Below are positions 22,941 through 32,800 of a stretch of DNA of 39,513 nt, one piece after another (position 1 is the first letter of the stretch; each line of letters begins with the position of its first letter). Where the stretch lies: positions 1 to 39,513 of the IMG/VR virus record IMGVR_UViG_3300028892_001098, one strand, 5' to 3'. Source of the DNA: a virus. The translations under genes were made by a program, and so were the position numbers. Under the pieces are notes generated by a model that searched no databases, had not been told where the DNA came from, and saw nothing but the letters and a program-made list of their open reading frames with translations.

Positions 22941-23258
22941 ATGGCACGAGTTGGTGGGGCACGAATGAACAGGAAGAAAACCACTAAGGAGATTGGGCGA
23001 GAGGTCGCGCTCCTTGAGGAACAGTTGCGGTTGGTTGAGCAGCGTATAGACGCCTTCACCCCGCTCGTGCAGGCCATCGTGAGTGAGATGGACCGGCTGA
23101 ACACCATTCTGCTAACGTATCTGGATGAGCAGGGACGCCTTCAGAAAATCGAGTGTGATTGTGGGCAGACGACTTACTACCCAGCACTCAAGGGGATGAC
23201 CGAGCCAACTACTTGCGCGTTTTGCAGCAAACTCTTCGCGGACGGTGAGGAAGAGTGA
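22941..23258 (+). CDS. Coiled-coil protein with C-terminal zinc ribbon
   Basis: 105 residues from the ATG at 22941. TTG 22935 is better spaced from GGAGG (six bases), and ATG 22968 is a third option. A long heptad-like helix (REVALLEEQLRLVEQRIDAF and onward, about 18-70) leads to CDCGQTTYY (about 75) and CAFC (about 95). It ends in GEEE from junction repeat copy 5. The first eight residues, MARVGGAR, are identical to those of the tape measure protein. Role unknown. Confidence 0.55.
   Translation: MARVGGARMNRKKTTKEIGREVALLEEQLRLVEQRIDAFTPLVQAIVSEMDRLNTILLTYLDEQGRLQKIECDCGQTTYYPALKGMTEPTTCAFCSKLFADGEEE
23244..23258 (+). repeat. Junction repeat, copy 5
   Basis: Exact copy of GGTGAGGAAGAGTGA, about 20 kb from the others, again joining a gene ending in GEEE to a tiny zinc-ribbon gene that starts with GTG (23255). 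Confidence 0.6.
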
Positions 23259-23380
23259 ACGCCAGATTATTCGGCTCGTCATACAACTACCCGCTACGCA
23301 GGTGCCGCAAGTGCCGCAAGGATTACCGGGCGAAATACTGCCCAAACTGTTGCTGCTCTGAATGTGGGGTCGTTAAGTGA
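23255..23380 (+). CDS. Tiny zinc-ribbon protein (41 aa)
   Basis: 41 residues with a GTG start at 23255 in the junction repeat. CRKC at about 17-20, then CPNCCCSEC at about 29-37: seven cysteines in all, enough for a ribbon and perhaps a second site. Basic. Stop overlaps the GTG start of the next gene. Confidence 0.5.
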   Translation: MNARLFGSSYNYPLRRCRKCRKDYRAKYCPNCCCSECGVVK

Positions 23381-23565
23381 TTACTCGGTTCTGTTGGCGG
23401 TGCCGCATCCACATTCCGGTATGCTTCTGGTCTACCCAGAATGGACCGAAGAGTAATGGCAAGGAGCCTTGCGATATATGCCGTGACGGACTCAATCACG
23501 AAGAGTTATTGTCAATCCGTGTGGTGGATGGCACAAAGCGTGGATGGCCGAAGAAGGTGGTCTGA
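23377..23565 (+). CDS. Small zinc-ribbon protein (62 aa)
   Basis: 62 residues with a GTG start at 23377 (GTGA overlap). CWRC at residues 6-9 and CDIC at about 32-35 form a ribbon; a basic tail follows. Overlaps the nuclease gene's ATG by one base. Role unknown; its place beside nuclease and primase genes makes a DNA-related role plausible. Confidence 0.55.
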   Translation: MITRFCWRCRIHIPVCFWSTQNGPKSNGKEPCDICRDGLNHEELLSIRVVDGTKRGWPKKVV

Positions 23566-24407
23566 TGGATAGCAGTTATGACCCTCGCGAGGAAGGTAAG
23601 ACGCTGCGCATGTCGAAGTCCTCCTTCATGTGCTACAATCTATGCCCTCGGCAATATCATTGGCGATACATGCTGCTCAAAGACGTTCGCGAGCCACCCA
23701 CACCTGAAATGATGCGCGGCTCGGCGGTCCATGAGCAATACGACGATATGTGGATTAGATACAGGTGTATGGATGAGGCGACTCGCGAGAGTGAGAGCAT
23801 CGCGAGTCTGCTGCCTGACGACGACGACGTATACACAGCGATTTCTGACATTGAGGAACAACGTCGCGATGATTGGGGTGAGTTTTTCCTCCCCCTCTCG
23901 ACCGAGCAACGGCTTGAAGTGTGGGATGAAGAGAACGGTGTCTATCTGGTGGGCGTCATGGATGGCCTGCTTCTGCATCCTGATGGTGGCCTGTGCCTGC
24001 TTGAGTTGAAAACGGGCAGCATGAACGAGGGCAAACTCTCGCGAACGCGACTTGAGTTGTGTTTCTATGAGCATATGTTGAAACTGCTGGGTGAGGAACG
24101 CGACATTACTCACTTCGCGTATCTCTCACCCGATTGTGAGAACCCAGAGTTTATCACGAGCATTATGAACCGCCGAGGTAAGGAGGTTTTCATGGGCGAC
24201 TTGAAGGGCGTTCTCATCATTGAGAAGGTGAATCAGCGTAGCCGAAATGTCTTCGCGAAAAAGTTAAGTGTCGCGATAGAGAACATCAAAGCACATCACT
24301 GGCCGATGAAGTGGAACGACTATTTCTGCCCCCAATGGTGCGACTATCACCTGTCATGCGAAGAAGAGTTGCAGGGGCTTTCAGATATCACGGGTGATTG
24401 GGTATGA
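23565..24407 (+). CDS. Cas4/RecB-like PD-(D/E)XK nuclease with Fe-S-type cysteines
   Basis: 280 residues from the ATG at 23565 (ATG 23544 in frame but deeper in the neighbour). Order of the RecB/Cas4 nuclease family: SKSSFMCYNLCPRQYHWRY (about 18-36), GSAVHE with the motif His (about 48-53), GVMDG (about 130-134), LELKTG with the catalytic Glu-x-Lys (about 145-150), then CFYEHMLK as the QhxxY-like helix. Cysteines near the N-terminus and CPQWCDYHLSC near the C-terminus (about 255-265) match a Cas4/AddB-type 4Fe-4S site. No CRISPR array is present, so a recombination or DNA end-processing role in replication is more likely. Confidence 0.75.
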   Translation: MDSSYDPREEGKTLRMSKSSFMCYNLCPRQYHWRYMLLKDVREPPTPEMMRGSAVHEQYDDMWIRYRCMDEATRESESIASLLPDDDDVYTAISDIEEQRRDDWGEFFLPLSTEQRLEVWDEENGVYLVGVMDGLLLHPDGGLCLLELKTGSMNEGKLSRTRLELCFYEHMLKLLGEERDITHFAYLSPDCENPEFITSIMNRRGKEVFMGDLKGVLIIEKVNQRSRNVFAKKLSVAIENIKAHHWPMKWNDYFCPQWCDYHLSCEEELQGLSDITGDWV

Positions 24408-24505
24408 TGATGTGTGCTGAATGCAAGGAATGGATGATGATAGGATACATCGGAGATAAGGAATACTTCGTGTGTCCGATATGTGAGCGAAGGGAGGAAG
24501 TATGA
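24404..24505 (+). CDS. Tiny zinc-ribbon protein (33 aa)
   Basis: 33 residues from the ATG at 24404 (three consecutive ATGs). CAEC at residues 4-7 and CPIC at about 24-27, a minimal ribbon. ATGA overlaps on both sides. Among the smallest genes I call; the paired knuckles and coupling are the support. Confidence 0.45.
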   Translation: MMMCAECKEWMMIGYIGDKEYFVCPICERREEV

Positions 24506-24660
24506 TGACAGAAGTTGTGTTGGTCTGCAAGGACTGTGGTTGCGAAGACTTCGTGAATCGCGAAACTTATTTCCTAGTGACGGGTCAAGTGGATGGCTTT
24601 CAAGAAGAAGCCGTCCTTGCTGAATGTGCCGTGTGTGGTAAAAAGCAGCGGGTTGCTTAG
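24502..24660 (+). CDS. Small zinc-ribbon protein (52 aa)
   Basis: 52 residues from the ATG at 24502, after GGGAGGAAG. CKDCGC at about 9-14 and CAVCGK at about 42-47, with about 28 residues of beta-type sequence between, the classic zinc-ribbon spacing. It lies just upstream of the primase. Confidence 0.55.
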   Translation: MMTEVVLVCKDCGCEDFVNRETYFLVTGQVDGFQEEAVLAECAVCGKKQRVA

Positions 24661-24668
24661 GCAACAGG

Positions 24669-25706
24669 GTGAAAATTATGCAGATACAGGCTGGACTATC
24701 GCTGTTGAAGTTTCCGCGACAGATAGGGCTGAAGCGTGCGCTCTGCCCGGATAGACGGACATGGGATTCATACATCGAGAGCCTCAACGGTCGTAGCCCC
24801 CTCTATACGAGCCTGTATTCCTTTGAGAGAAAATCGCGAGGCAGACCCGACTACGATAGTGCAGTCATGGATTGTGCGTGGTGGGATTTCGATGCCAATG
24901 ATGAGCATGACATGGGGCAAGTGAAGGCAGACGTGGCACGGCTCATCGCGAGGCTCGACGGTGAAGTGCGGCTCGTGTTCACCGGCCGTGGGTATCACGT
25001 CTATCAACTGTTTCGCGAGCCTGTTCGTGGTCGGGAGTGGGCGCACCGCCTTGACCGCTACGAGCGTGAAGTAGCCGATGGCCTCGTGAGTTTGGATGGA
25101 GTCGGATACCCTGAACGACTCACTCGGATTCCGGGCACATACAACATCAAGCGTCGCAAGTGGTCGGTCGTGATTGCGATTGACGACTTCATGGCTGACC
25201 CCGTAGCCTTCGTGCCACCCAATGAACCTTCACACAACAGGTCGCACCTAGACCCCCTCACGGGCGCATACAGGGCATCCGAGGCGTTCTCGCTCATTGG
25301 GTGGTGGCGGGACAACCCAGAGCCGCAGAAGGCCGCTCCTGTGCCCTCTGGTGGCTCATGGGGGGGTGAGGTCGTGGGTGCTGGTGACATTCTACTCCCC
25401 ACCTGCCTAGACAGGGCCATCCATGTATCGAATCCCCCCCACCATGTCCGAGTCGCGCTCGCGCAGACGATGGCTGCTGGCCTGCGAGATTTCGCACCAC
25501 CGGAGGTGGTGGGTGCCGAGGGTCGGCGGGAGATAGAAGACCGTATCTGCGATTACATCGCGACGCTGGGGTGGATGGATTACAACCCAACCGTGACCCG
25601 CCGCCACGTCCGTAGTCTGTCCGGCTACACTGAATATCCTAGCCCCATCTGGTATCGAAAGCACGGCCTATGTGATGGCACGGACTGTTGGTTCTGTGGT
25701 GATTGA
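24669..25706 (+). CDS. Archaeo-eukaryotic primase, PriS-like with PriL-like Fe-S tail
   Basis: 345 residues from the GTG at 24669 (ATG 24678 possible). Catalytic module: WWDFDAND with the metal-binding DxD (about 71-78), TGRGYHVYQ with the sxH His (about 104-112), RIPGTYNIK (about 152-160) followed by a basic strand. From about residue 240 the pattern changes to that of the PriL C-terminal domain: LLPTC, an H-x-x-R-x-ALA helix (about 263-270), a Thr/His segment, then YPSPIWYRKHGLCDGTDC and a final WFC, giving four candidate Fe-S cysteines. Cells use two subunits; here both are in one short chain. It makes primers for PolB. Confidence 0.75.
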   Translation: MKIMQIQAGLSLLKFPRQIGLKRALCPDRRTWDSYIESLNGRSPLYTSLYSFERKSRGRPDYDSAVMDCAWWDFDANDEHDMGQVKADVARLIARLDGEVRLVFTGRGYHVYQLFREPVRGREWAHRLDRYEREVADGLVSLDGVGYPERLTRIPGTYNIKRRKWSVVIAIDDFMADPVAFVPPNEPSHNRSHLDPLTGAYRASEAFSLIGWWRDNPEPQKAAPVPSGGSWGGEVVGAGDILLPTCLDRAIHVSNPPHHVRVALAQTMAAGLRDFAPPEVVGAEGRREIEDRICDYIATLGWMDYNPTVTRRHVRSLSGYTEYPSPIWYRKHGLCDGTDCWFCGD

Positions 25707-25708
25707 GT

Positions 25709-25831
25709 ATGTCTAAGTGTCCATTCTGTTCTAGTGTCAAGGGTTTCATTGAGGTTCACGGAAGCAGAATGTGTTTGGCATGTGGAGCGAAGGTGATTTC
25801 ATGTTGCGGCGACGGAGGGTGTATCATATGA
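25709..25831 (+). CDS. Tiny zinc-ribbon protein (40 aa)
   Basis: 40 residues from the ATG at 25709. CPFC at residues 4-7, CLAC at about 22-25, then CC and C in CCGDGGC near the end. At least four, up to seven, metal-ligand cysteines. Ends in an ATGA overlap with the next gene. Confidence 0.5.
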   Translation: MSKCPFCSSVKGFIEVHGSRMCLACGAKVISCCGDGGCII

Positions 25832-26028
25832 GGGAAGACTTGGAAATCGCTCGGATGATTGCCCAAGCGGTCGAACTTCGCGAGGTATGGCGTGAGGCTT
25901 CGATGGTGAAGGGAATCACGAGGGATGAGTTCGCGACCGCGATACGCAACTACAACGCCCTGCGTGGCGTAATCAAGGCTCTGAAATGGTCTATTGGTGT
26001 GAATGGTGTTAGCGACCCCCTCTCGTAA
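25828..26028 (+). CDS. Small helical protein (66 aa)
   Basis: 66 residues from the ATG at 25828 (ATGA overlap); an earlier in-frame start at 25771 would lie inside the zinc-ribbon gene. Almost all helical (DLEIARMIAQAVELREVWRE; FATAIRNYNALRGVIKAL). No recognised motif. It closes the primase cluster; a 46-base gap follows. Confidence 0.5.
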   Translation: MREDLEIARMIAQAVELREVWREASMVKGITRDEFATAIRNYNALRGVIKALKWSIGVNGVSDPLS

Positions 26029-26074
26029 GCGCGAGGCTTGATAAAGCACATCATATATTCTCAACACGATACAG

Positions 26075-26800
26075 ATGGTTCTGTATGTGGACGACCGTGA
26101 GAACGATAAACTCAAGCATGAACTCATCGCGAGGCTGGGCGATAAGGCCCATGAAGCGTCGGGTCAAGTCCATGTCAAGCGTTTGCCACACGGCGACTAC
26201 ATTCTCGGTGATTGGGCAATCGAGGCGAAGGAAATCAACGACCTTTACCGCAGCATCATGGGCATCGGGCGCAACGGTCGCACCGTGAACCATCAACTTC
26301 GCGAACTCGTTGAAACGGGCAAGACGGCATACGTTGTGGTCTATGGGAACAAACTCAACCCATACTTCAGGGGTCGCGTATCGAATAAGCGCATCCAACA
26401 GGAAATCGCGAAGATGAGTCGCGTCATCAAGTCGTGGAAAATGACGTTCTATCTGCGGCATCCGCAAGTCCGGTTCATGCAGTTCGCGACCATGAACGAC
26501 TTTGTGGAGTGGCTCATCGTGAACCATACCCGACTTCAGCAAGAGTCGCGCCTCGCGGTCACGGACGATGTGAGAAAGGCACGCAAGGCCAGCGACGACC
26601 CCAGAATTGTGGCCCTATCTGCTCTGCCGGGGGTGACGGAAAGGATAGCGATTGACCTGCTCAACACCTTCGGCTCCATCCCCAACATGCTGAAGAAGAA
26701 AACTAGACAGAGGGAGTTGATGGAAGTTCGCGGTATAGGGCGTGTAATGTCGAAGCGGATACTAAGCATGAGGGATTCGTATGAAGAAGAAGAAGTGTAG
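26075..26800 (+). CDS. ERCC4 (XPF/Hef-type) structure-specific nuclease
   Basis: 241 residues from the ATG at 26075. The nuclease core has VDDREND (about 5-11), LPHGDYILGDWAIEAKEI (about 36-53) and later YRSIMG. This is the GDYxxxxxxxxERKxxxD signature, with Glu-Ala-Lys in place of Glu-Arg-Lys. A tandem helix-hairpin-helix domain follows (ALSALPGVTERIAIDLL; VRGIGRVMSKRIL; about 185-232), which binds branched DNA. There is no helicase domain, unlike archaeal Hef. Likely acts on stalled forks, flaps or junctions in viral replication. An acidic C-terminus overlaps the next tiny gene. Confidence 0.85.
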   Translation: MVLYVDDRENDKLKHELIARLGDKAHEASGQVHVKRLPHGDYILGDWAIEAKEINDLYRSIMGIGRNGRTVNHQLRELVETGKTAYVVVYGNKLNPYFRGRVSNKRIQQEIAKMSRVIKSWKMTFYLRHPQVRFMQFATMNDFVEWLIVNHTRLQQESRLAVTDDVRKARKASDDPRIVALSALPGVTERIAIDLLNTFGSIPNMLKKKTRQRELMEVRGIGRVMSKRILSMRDSYEEEEV

Positions 26801-26870
26801 ATGGTGTGCCGGAACAGGGTATGCGATTGATATGCCCTGCCCGTATTGCATCAAAGAGAAAAGCCGCTAG
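26781..26870 (+). CDS. Tiny zinc-binding protein (29 aa)
   Basis: 29 residues from the ATG at 26781. KKKKCRWCAGTGY then CPYC: the CxxCxGxG form known from DnaJ-type zinc centres, with basic ends. It overlaps the nuclease gene by 20 bases and is the last plus-strand gene. Very short, so moderate confidence. Confidence 0.4.
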   Translation: MKKKKCRWCAGTGYAIDMPCPYCIKEKSR

Positions 26871-26889
26871 GGGCTGAAATAACCCCTTA
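26866..26889. terminator. Hairpin between convergent genes
   Basis: CTAGGGG, nine bases, then CCCCTTAG: a stem of about seven pairs with one bulged A. It lies exactly where the plus-strand and minus-strand blocks converge and includes the stop codons of both final genes. A shared bidirectional terminator is the natural reading. The flanking A/T runs are short, so efficiency is uncertain. Confidence 0.4.
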
Positions 26890-29800
26890 GTAGGGCTTGA
26901 ACACATCGGTAGCACCCACGCTTGGTTGTGTGTAGCGTCGTGGCTTGACGGCTAGGCTATGGATGCGAACAGCCTGAAATAACCCAGCGTCATTCCCTTG
27001 ACCCGGCTTCCTCGTAATCGTGACACGCAGCGTATTCCCTGCCGTATCACCACCTTCGATTCCTTCTGGTTGGAAGAGTGTGACCTGTGCCCGCGAACTA
27101 CCCGCTCCTATCAGAATGGTCTGTGAAGCAGACTTGGACGTTTCAAGGCATTCAACCTTCGTGGTGAGTTCTGCATTACCACCACCACTCACGTTGTCAT
27201 AGGATAGGATGGCTGTAATCGTGGTGAAGGAATCGGCAATATCGTTGGGCAAACTCACATCATACCTGACGACATGCTTTTCACCAGCGGCACCCAACTC
27301 TGGGTCATTCACTCCGGGTAGTGTGAAACCATCAATCGTCATAATCGCCTGCCCATCAGTGGGGCTAGGGACGGAATCTATGCCATCCACGCTGCGGCTG
27401 TGGCTGGCTGCCACACCCGTTTTGCGCTGTCCGGGCATACCCCACTGACCGCCGCTCCCTACGTTGTCGTTCTTCACGTCCATACGCCCCTTGATGGAGC
27501 GGTGTATCGGTCCAGAAAGAGCATTGACACCCAGATTCATAACACCCCCACTCGTGTCACCACCTCCGACACCGGGGCGTAATGGTCTGATAGTATACGG
27601 TCCCTGTGAGTCTTCTCTGGGTGTGCTTCCTCCGGGCTTGGTGCTGTGGGAACCCGCTGGATTACCGGGACTCTCACCACCTTGCCCACCCCCCTGACCT
27701 CGCCCGCGTGGGTCGTTGGGGCCGCCTTGCTCGTTCCCCGGCCCGCGAATGATACTCGATAAGTCATAGCGATACTGGCTCGCGACCCTTTCAAGGCTCA
27801 GTTTCACTACTTCGTGGTCGCGCTCCTTCTGACTCCAAGTGATGCCTCGGATAACCATTGGCTCATTCGCGAGGTCGAGGTATTCATCGGTGTAGGTAAT
27901 GGTGGTCGAACAACGGAAGTTGAGGTCATCCACGACATGAACGCGAGGAGCATACCACGGCCCCCGTATAGTGGACACGCCACCAAACTCGGAGCGCGAC
28001 CGTTGCCCTAGAGGAAAAATGGAGTCCGCGTGGGTGGTAGAATAGTGACCTACTCCACCGCTTATTCCTGAAAGGTTGTTCGCGTTCGCGAGGGTTGCCC
28101 CCATTCTGCTGCGTAGCAAGGCTCGGCAGTAGTCAGCGTTGAATGATATGGTGAACTTTCGCGAGGTGCCAGAATATGTAGAGGGGGCCGTTATCTCATA
28201 GAAGCCGCTCCCCTTCGCGACTACGCTACTATGGCTTGCCTTAGTAGCGATATACTGTGGGGAGTGGCGGCCGGTCCCGTGGGCGAATTGGGAAGGGAAT
28301 GAGCCGGTGTTCTGTGAATAGGTGTAGTCAAGCAGCCATATACGGAATACGGCGAGGTCGGGGGTGGAGGGGGCACCCCCCCCATGATATGTTGCGTTGT
28401 CCGTTTCTATGGTGATTGCTACACGCAACAACTCGTCAGTGGTTTCGCTGACCTTCGGCATATCCTTCTCAACGTCCACCATCTGAATTGCGTGTGATAC
28501 CGAGTTTTCTCCATACCAGTAGAGCCATTCGGTATTGTCTAGGGAGGCGTGGTGCCACAAATCCATTCGGTATGTTGCATTGACGGTCGGCAACTCGCTG
28601 ACATTCACATACACGCTGAGTTTGTATGTGTTCCCACTATCCGTCACGGAGAAAACGAACCACCCGCCAGCAGCCACATTGTATCCAGCAGTAGTAGCAA
28701 AGGAACCCGGCCACGGATGCCATGTGAGAGCCTGCGAACTACCACCACCAGTCGTCACTAACGAAAGGTAGCCATCTGAAGTGCCCAGAGTGAAGCCCTC
28801 TGAACTGCTGATGTAGATTCCGTCTATCGCATCCATAGCACCAACGGTTCCCCTATCCCTATCAACCACCGGCTTAAACAGGGTGGTGGATGCCGAACTA
28901 CTACCGCCGCGACCATCGAGAGCGTTCACCATACCGGGGTGCCAACACCCACCGAATCGAGCAGTCCACCACGAAGCACCGACTTTCCCGAAACCTGCTG
29001 GCGCGAGTGCAAGCCCATCATCTTGCTCAATTGGCAGAGTGCGCACGCATGTATCTGAAATGTATCCGTGGCGTGCGCCTTCTGTCATAATGTTGCCAAG
29101 TGACGATGACCGGATGATTTCAGCATTTACACTGGTCTTTCCCTTCAGAACCTTTGAGTATTCCTCCCTCGCGAAAGAGAGGGCTTCGGTTTTGGTCTTC
29201 ACACCGTTCAAGTGTATGACCTTGAAACGGTTGGAGCCTTCTGCTGGCGTTGGGTGGTCTATGAATGAAAGCCCCTCATTGTAGTAAACCCTCACACTCG
29301 TCACCTGCCCCGCTAGGTTCGATGACATATCAGAAAACTTGAGAGTGGTTCTGTTGAATGTGTAGCCATTAAGGGCGTAAGTGGGGCGATAATCAATGCG
29401 ATTATCCGGCCCCATGAGATACGTCCACGTCTTGCTCTGGGCATTATCTCGTCCGTATCCGCTTGCGCCTTGCGCTATCTGAATGGCGGAGAGAATGGTG
29501 GCTGACTGCATATTGTTCACGCTTCCGAAGGAATCCGTATCACCCAACCCAACACCCAGATAGTCGGGGTTGTGGTCTATTCCAGTGAGTGTCATGTTCT
29601 CCGAGATAGGCACGTTGTTGATATCGGCCATACACGATAGCGTTCCGTTCCTCATCCATGAGTCTTGAAGGCACACATTGAGCAAGAAACGTATCTTATC
29701 ATGCTCAAAGTAGGAGCCGATATTGGGCGTTTCAACTTCGCCCTTAACAGTCATCAGAAGGCGTAGCGCATAGAGAGCAGCCGGTGTGTTGTAAACCGTC

Positions 29801-32800
29801 ATTCTGTCCCAACCTTCTACCGGTAGTTGCGTCGCTGAGTCACGAACCTTGAGGTTCACTTGACTTCCGGTAAGCCAGACAGCACTATCACTGTCGAGTA
29901 AGGTCCGTATGCTGGCTGGCCCAGCAGTTTCTTGCCAGTAATTCTTGATGTATGAAACGTCATTACCTGAAGAGGCTCCGAGAAAATCACCCGCTGTGGG
30001 AGATGAGCCGGTGGTTCCCCAGTGATGATAGAAAATCTCCCTCTCCAAGTTGCGTCCTTCACCTCGCTCCAACAGGATAACCCCATAACCTCCGTTGCTA
30101 TCGAATTGTGAGTTGTCCCTGATGTAGAGTCTGGGGTCGCCCGCGCTAACCTCTCTCGTGATTGCAGTTCCATCGTTTATCCAATTGAGGGAGTTCTCGT
30201 GATGTGCAATAGCGGCATTCGTGTTCTTATACGATGATGTTCCTTCACGCCAGTATGAATCCACTAGGAAGGGGAAGCCGTGGTGTTCCGTGTCATAGTC
30301 ACCCAAGTCCACGCGACCGCCAGAGAAGTAGCCGGGTCTTCCTCCGTTCGCGAGGGTGTTCAGATTCCAGAATGGACTGCAATCAATAACGCAGAACGCA
30401 CCACCCTTGCTGGCCCATGAACCGTATCTAGTATCAAGGTCTTCTGCATCGCTGGCATCGCGAGCCGCACTCCACGCAGCCTGCGTCAATGGTTCCTTCT
30501 CTGCATCAAACTGCCATATATCACAATCATCACCCACCTTGAGGCTTGCATACTCATCGAGGTCGCCATTCTCATCTAACTGATTTGAGAACACTAAACC
30601 GATTTCGTAGTTGTCGGTGGTGGGGAACACTAGGCCAAAGTTATTCTTGCGATACCCACCATCGGCGTCACCTTCTCCACTGTTGCGCATGTCAGACCAG
30701 AGAACCCACAGGTGTTTGTATCCATTCGACTCATCCACTTGGCGGTGTCGAATGATGGAGCCTGCTTCCCAATCGCGAGTCTGACCGCTGACGCCACTGA
30801 TAGTCACGCTGCCGTAGTATGCCTTGCCACCATCAGCGTTGGTCGGAGTTCGATAGTCGGGTTCAGGTGCCGTGCGGTATGTATCTGCCAGAGGTAGGCT
30901 GTCCATGACGTAGCCTAGATTTGTATACCAGTTCGCCGTGATGGGGTCTGGGTCCAGTTCCCTCCCAAAACGGGCGAGATGGGGGGTGGGGGGCGACCTG
31001 TCGTATGCTCCGAAGGGGATATCTGCCAGCCTGACTGCATCATAGCGACTTGATGTAGCGACTTCACAGACCTGAAAAATACCGTTCAGACGCACGTTGT
31101 TGAAGCCCTCATGCACCACGATATCATAGATGGCTAGACCGTGATTGGACATTGTGAAATCGTTGGTCGCGAGGTTGTAAGTCGAGGTCTTGGAACTGGG
31201 GGTGCTTATGCTGGTCGCGAACACAACGTCATGCTGTCTAGTATCAGGATTGATTACGTCGAGAATGGCGGTGCTGCCATCGCGAGGGAAGGAATGAAAA
31301 ATACCCGGCTCGTCAATGACGATACTGGTAGCCGCCTGTGTGAAGGCGGCAGGTCCGACCCATGTGGCATTAGCGGCCCAACTTCGTGCGGTAGCGGTGG
31401 GTGCTGATACTGGTTTCCATAGACCTGTATATTTCCCTGTCGAGTATGTCGGATTAGAATGTATGATTCCGAATTGCGCCTTGAACCACGCTGACTTCGC
31501 GAGGTCGCGTATCCAACGGCTGTGATTACTGCGATTCTCCACGAGAGCGTAGTTTGCAGCCGTCGCTATGGTGTCATAGGTTGTCCTGTAAACGACAGCC
31601 GGAACCTCTGTTGTGATGTGGTTCGATGCTGCCCCCCAATGTGTAGCCCTACCGGAAGCGGGTGCTGCTGTGAGATGACCTGAAGATTGGGAGGCAACGG
31701 CAGCATTGTAGGGCCAATTATCCGCCTCAAAGTGTATCTTCGTATTCGACGGAACGGCCGTGACAGTGATGGCTTCTCCCAACAACCATACATCTGTTCC
31801 CCCAACCGCAGTAATTCTCCCGATGTTGGTTAATACGTCACCGACAGCGATAGTATGAGTGCCAGATAAAAGAGTTGCCTCAACAATGGCGGGACCGGCA
31901 TTCTGTCCTACGGCATCAACGTCTTCAAAACTCGTCCACGAATACTCTTCGGCAGCATACCCAGCAGAGAATGGTGTGCCTCCATCTATGATGGTGGTTA
32001 GTTTCAAGTTGGGTATAGCGTTTGTCAGTGAAGAGTTGATGGTATCAACTGTGTGGTTGGCAGCATCTACCGTGGTTCCTTTTACCGTTAGCACATCACT
32101 GACAGAGAATGCTTCGCTGGTGTGATACAATTCTAGGTAATCACTCCCACCCACGTTAGTCACGCGTAAAAATAGAATGTCCTGAAGTTTGTATGTGGAG
32201 GCGTAAGTGGAACTCCCCCCACCATCCCACTCATGCTCGATACTGTTGGGGCCAGCATCGTCTTCGTTCACATACATTTGAATCGGGTGCCCAGAGTATA
32301 GGCTGGTTCTCTGGTTGCTCACTTCGTTGTATGCTGAGAACCTGACGATATCGTATCCGATAGTCGCATTCGTCATGTTCAGTTTAGCCGTGCCGAACCT
32401 CATGGCGTTCTTCATGCCTGTCACCTCATTGACACGCTTCTCGATACTGTCACCCACGGTGGAGAGGCGTGTCATGGTCTTACCAGTGCCCTGCCCAACC
32501 TCCCATACCGGTATCTGCCGCCCTAGCAGACTGAGTGCATCTGTCGCAGAGATTGTGATATCTAGTGTTTGCTCGGCACTGTCTTGCTTATGAGATACTC
32601 GTTCAATGGGGCCACGCCAGAATGGTCGGTTGATGTTGTCACGGAAAGCCAGCAGCCACCATTCACTCAAGGCGTTGCCTGTCACTAGGGGTGTAATCGT
32701 GAGGTCATCTCCATCATCGGATAGTGTCAAGGTGACAGATGAAATCCCGTTGCTGCGTGTAGTATACTTGAAATCGGGTATTGGGGTGCGGGTTCCTACT

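Noticed and set aside
22079-23107. Minus-strand open frame of about 340 codons opposite the polymerase C-terminus
   Set aside because: Lies over the PolB motif C region and crosses a gene boundary; composition is that of an antisense shadow.
23565-24407. CRISPR-Cas system around the Cas4-like nuclease
   Set aside because: No repeat-spacer array and no other cas gene is visible in the window; Cas4-like nucleases are common in archaeal viruses on their own.
26052-26059. CATATATT as a TATA box for the ERCC4 nuclease gene
   Set aside because: It is centred only about 19 bases before the ATG, too close for the usual archaeal TATA-to-start spacing, and no BRE-like purines precede it. Left unannotated.
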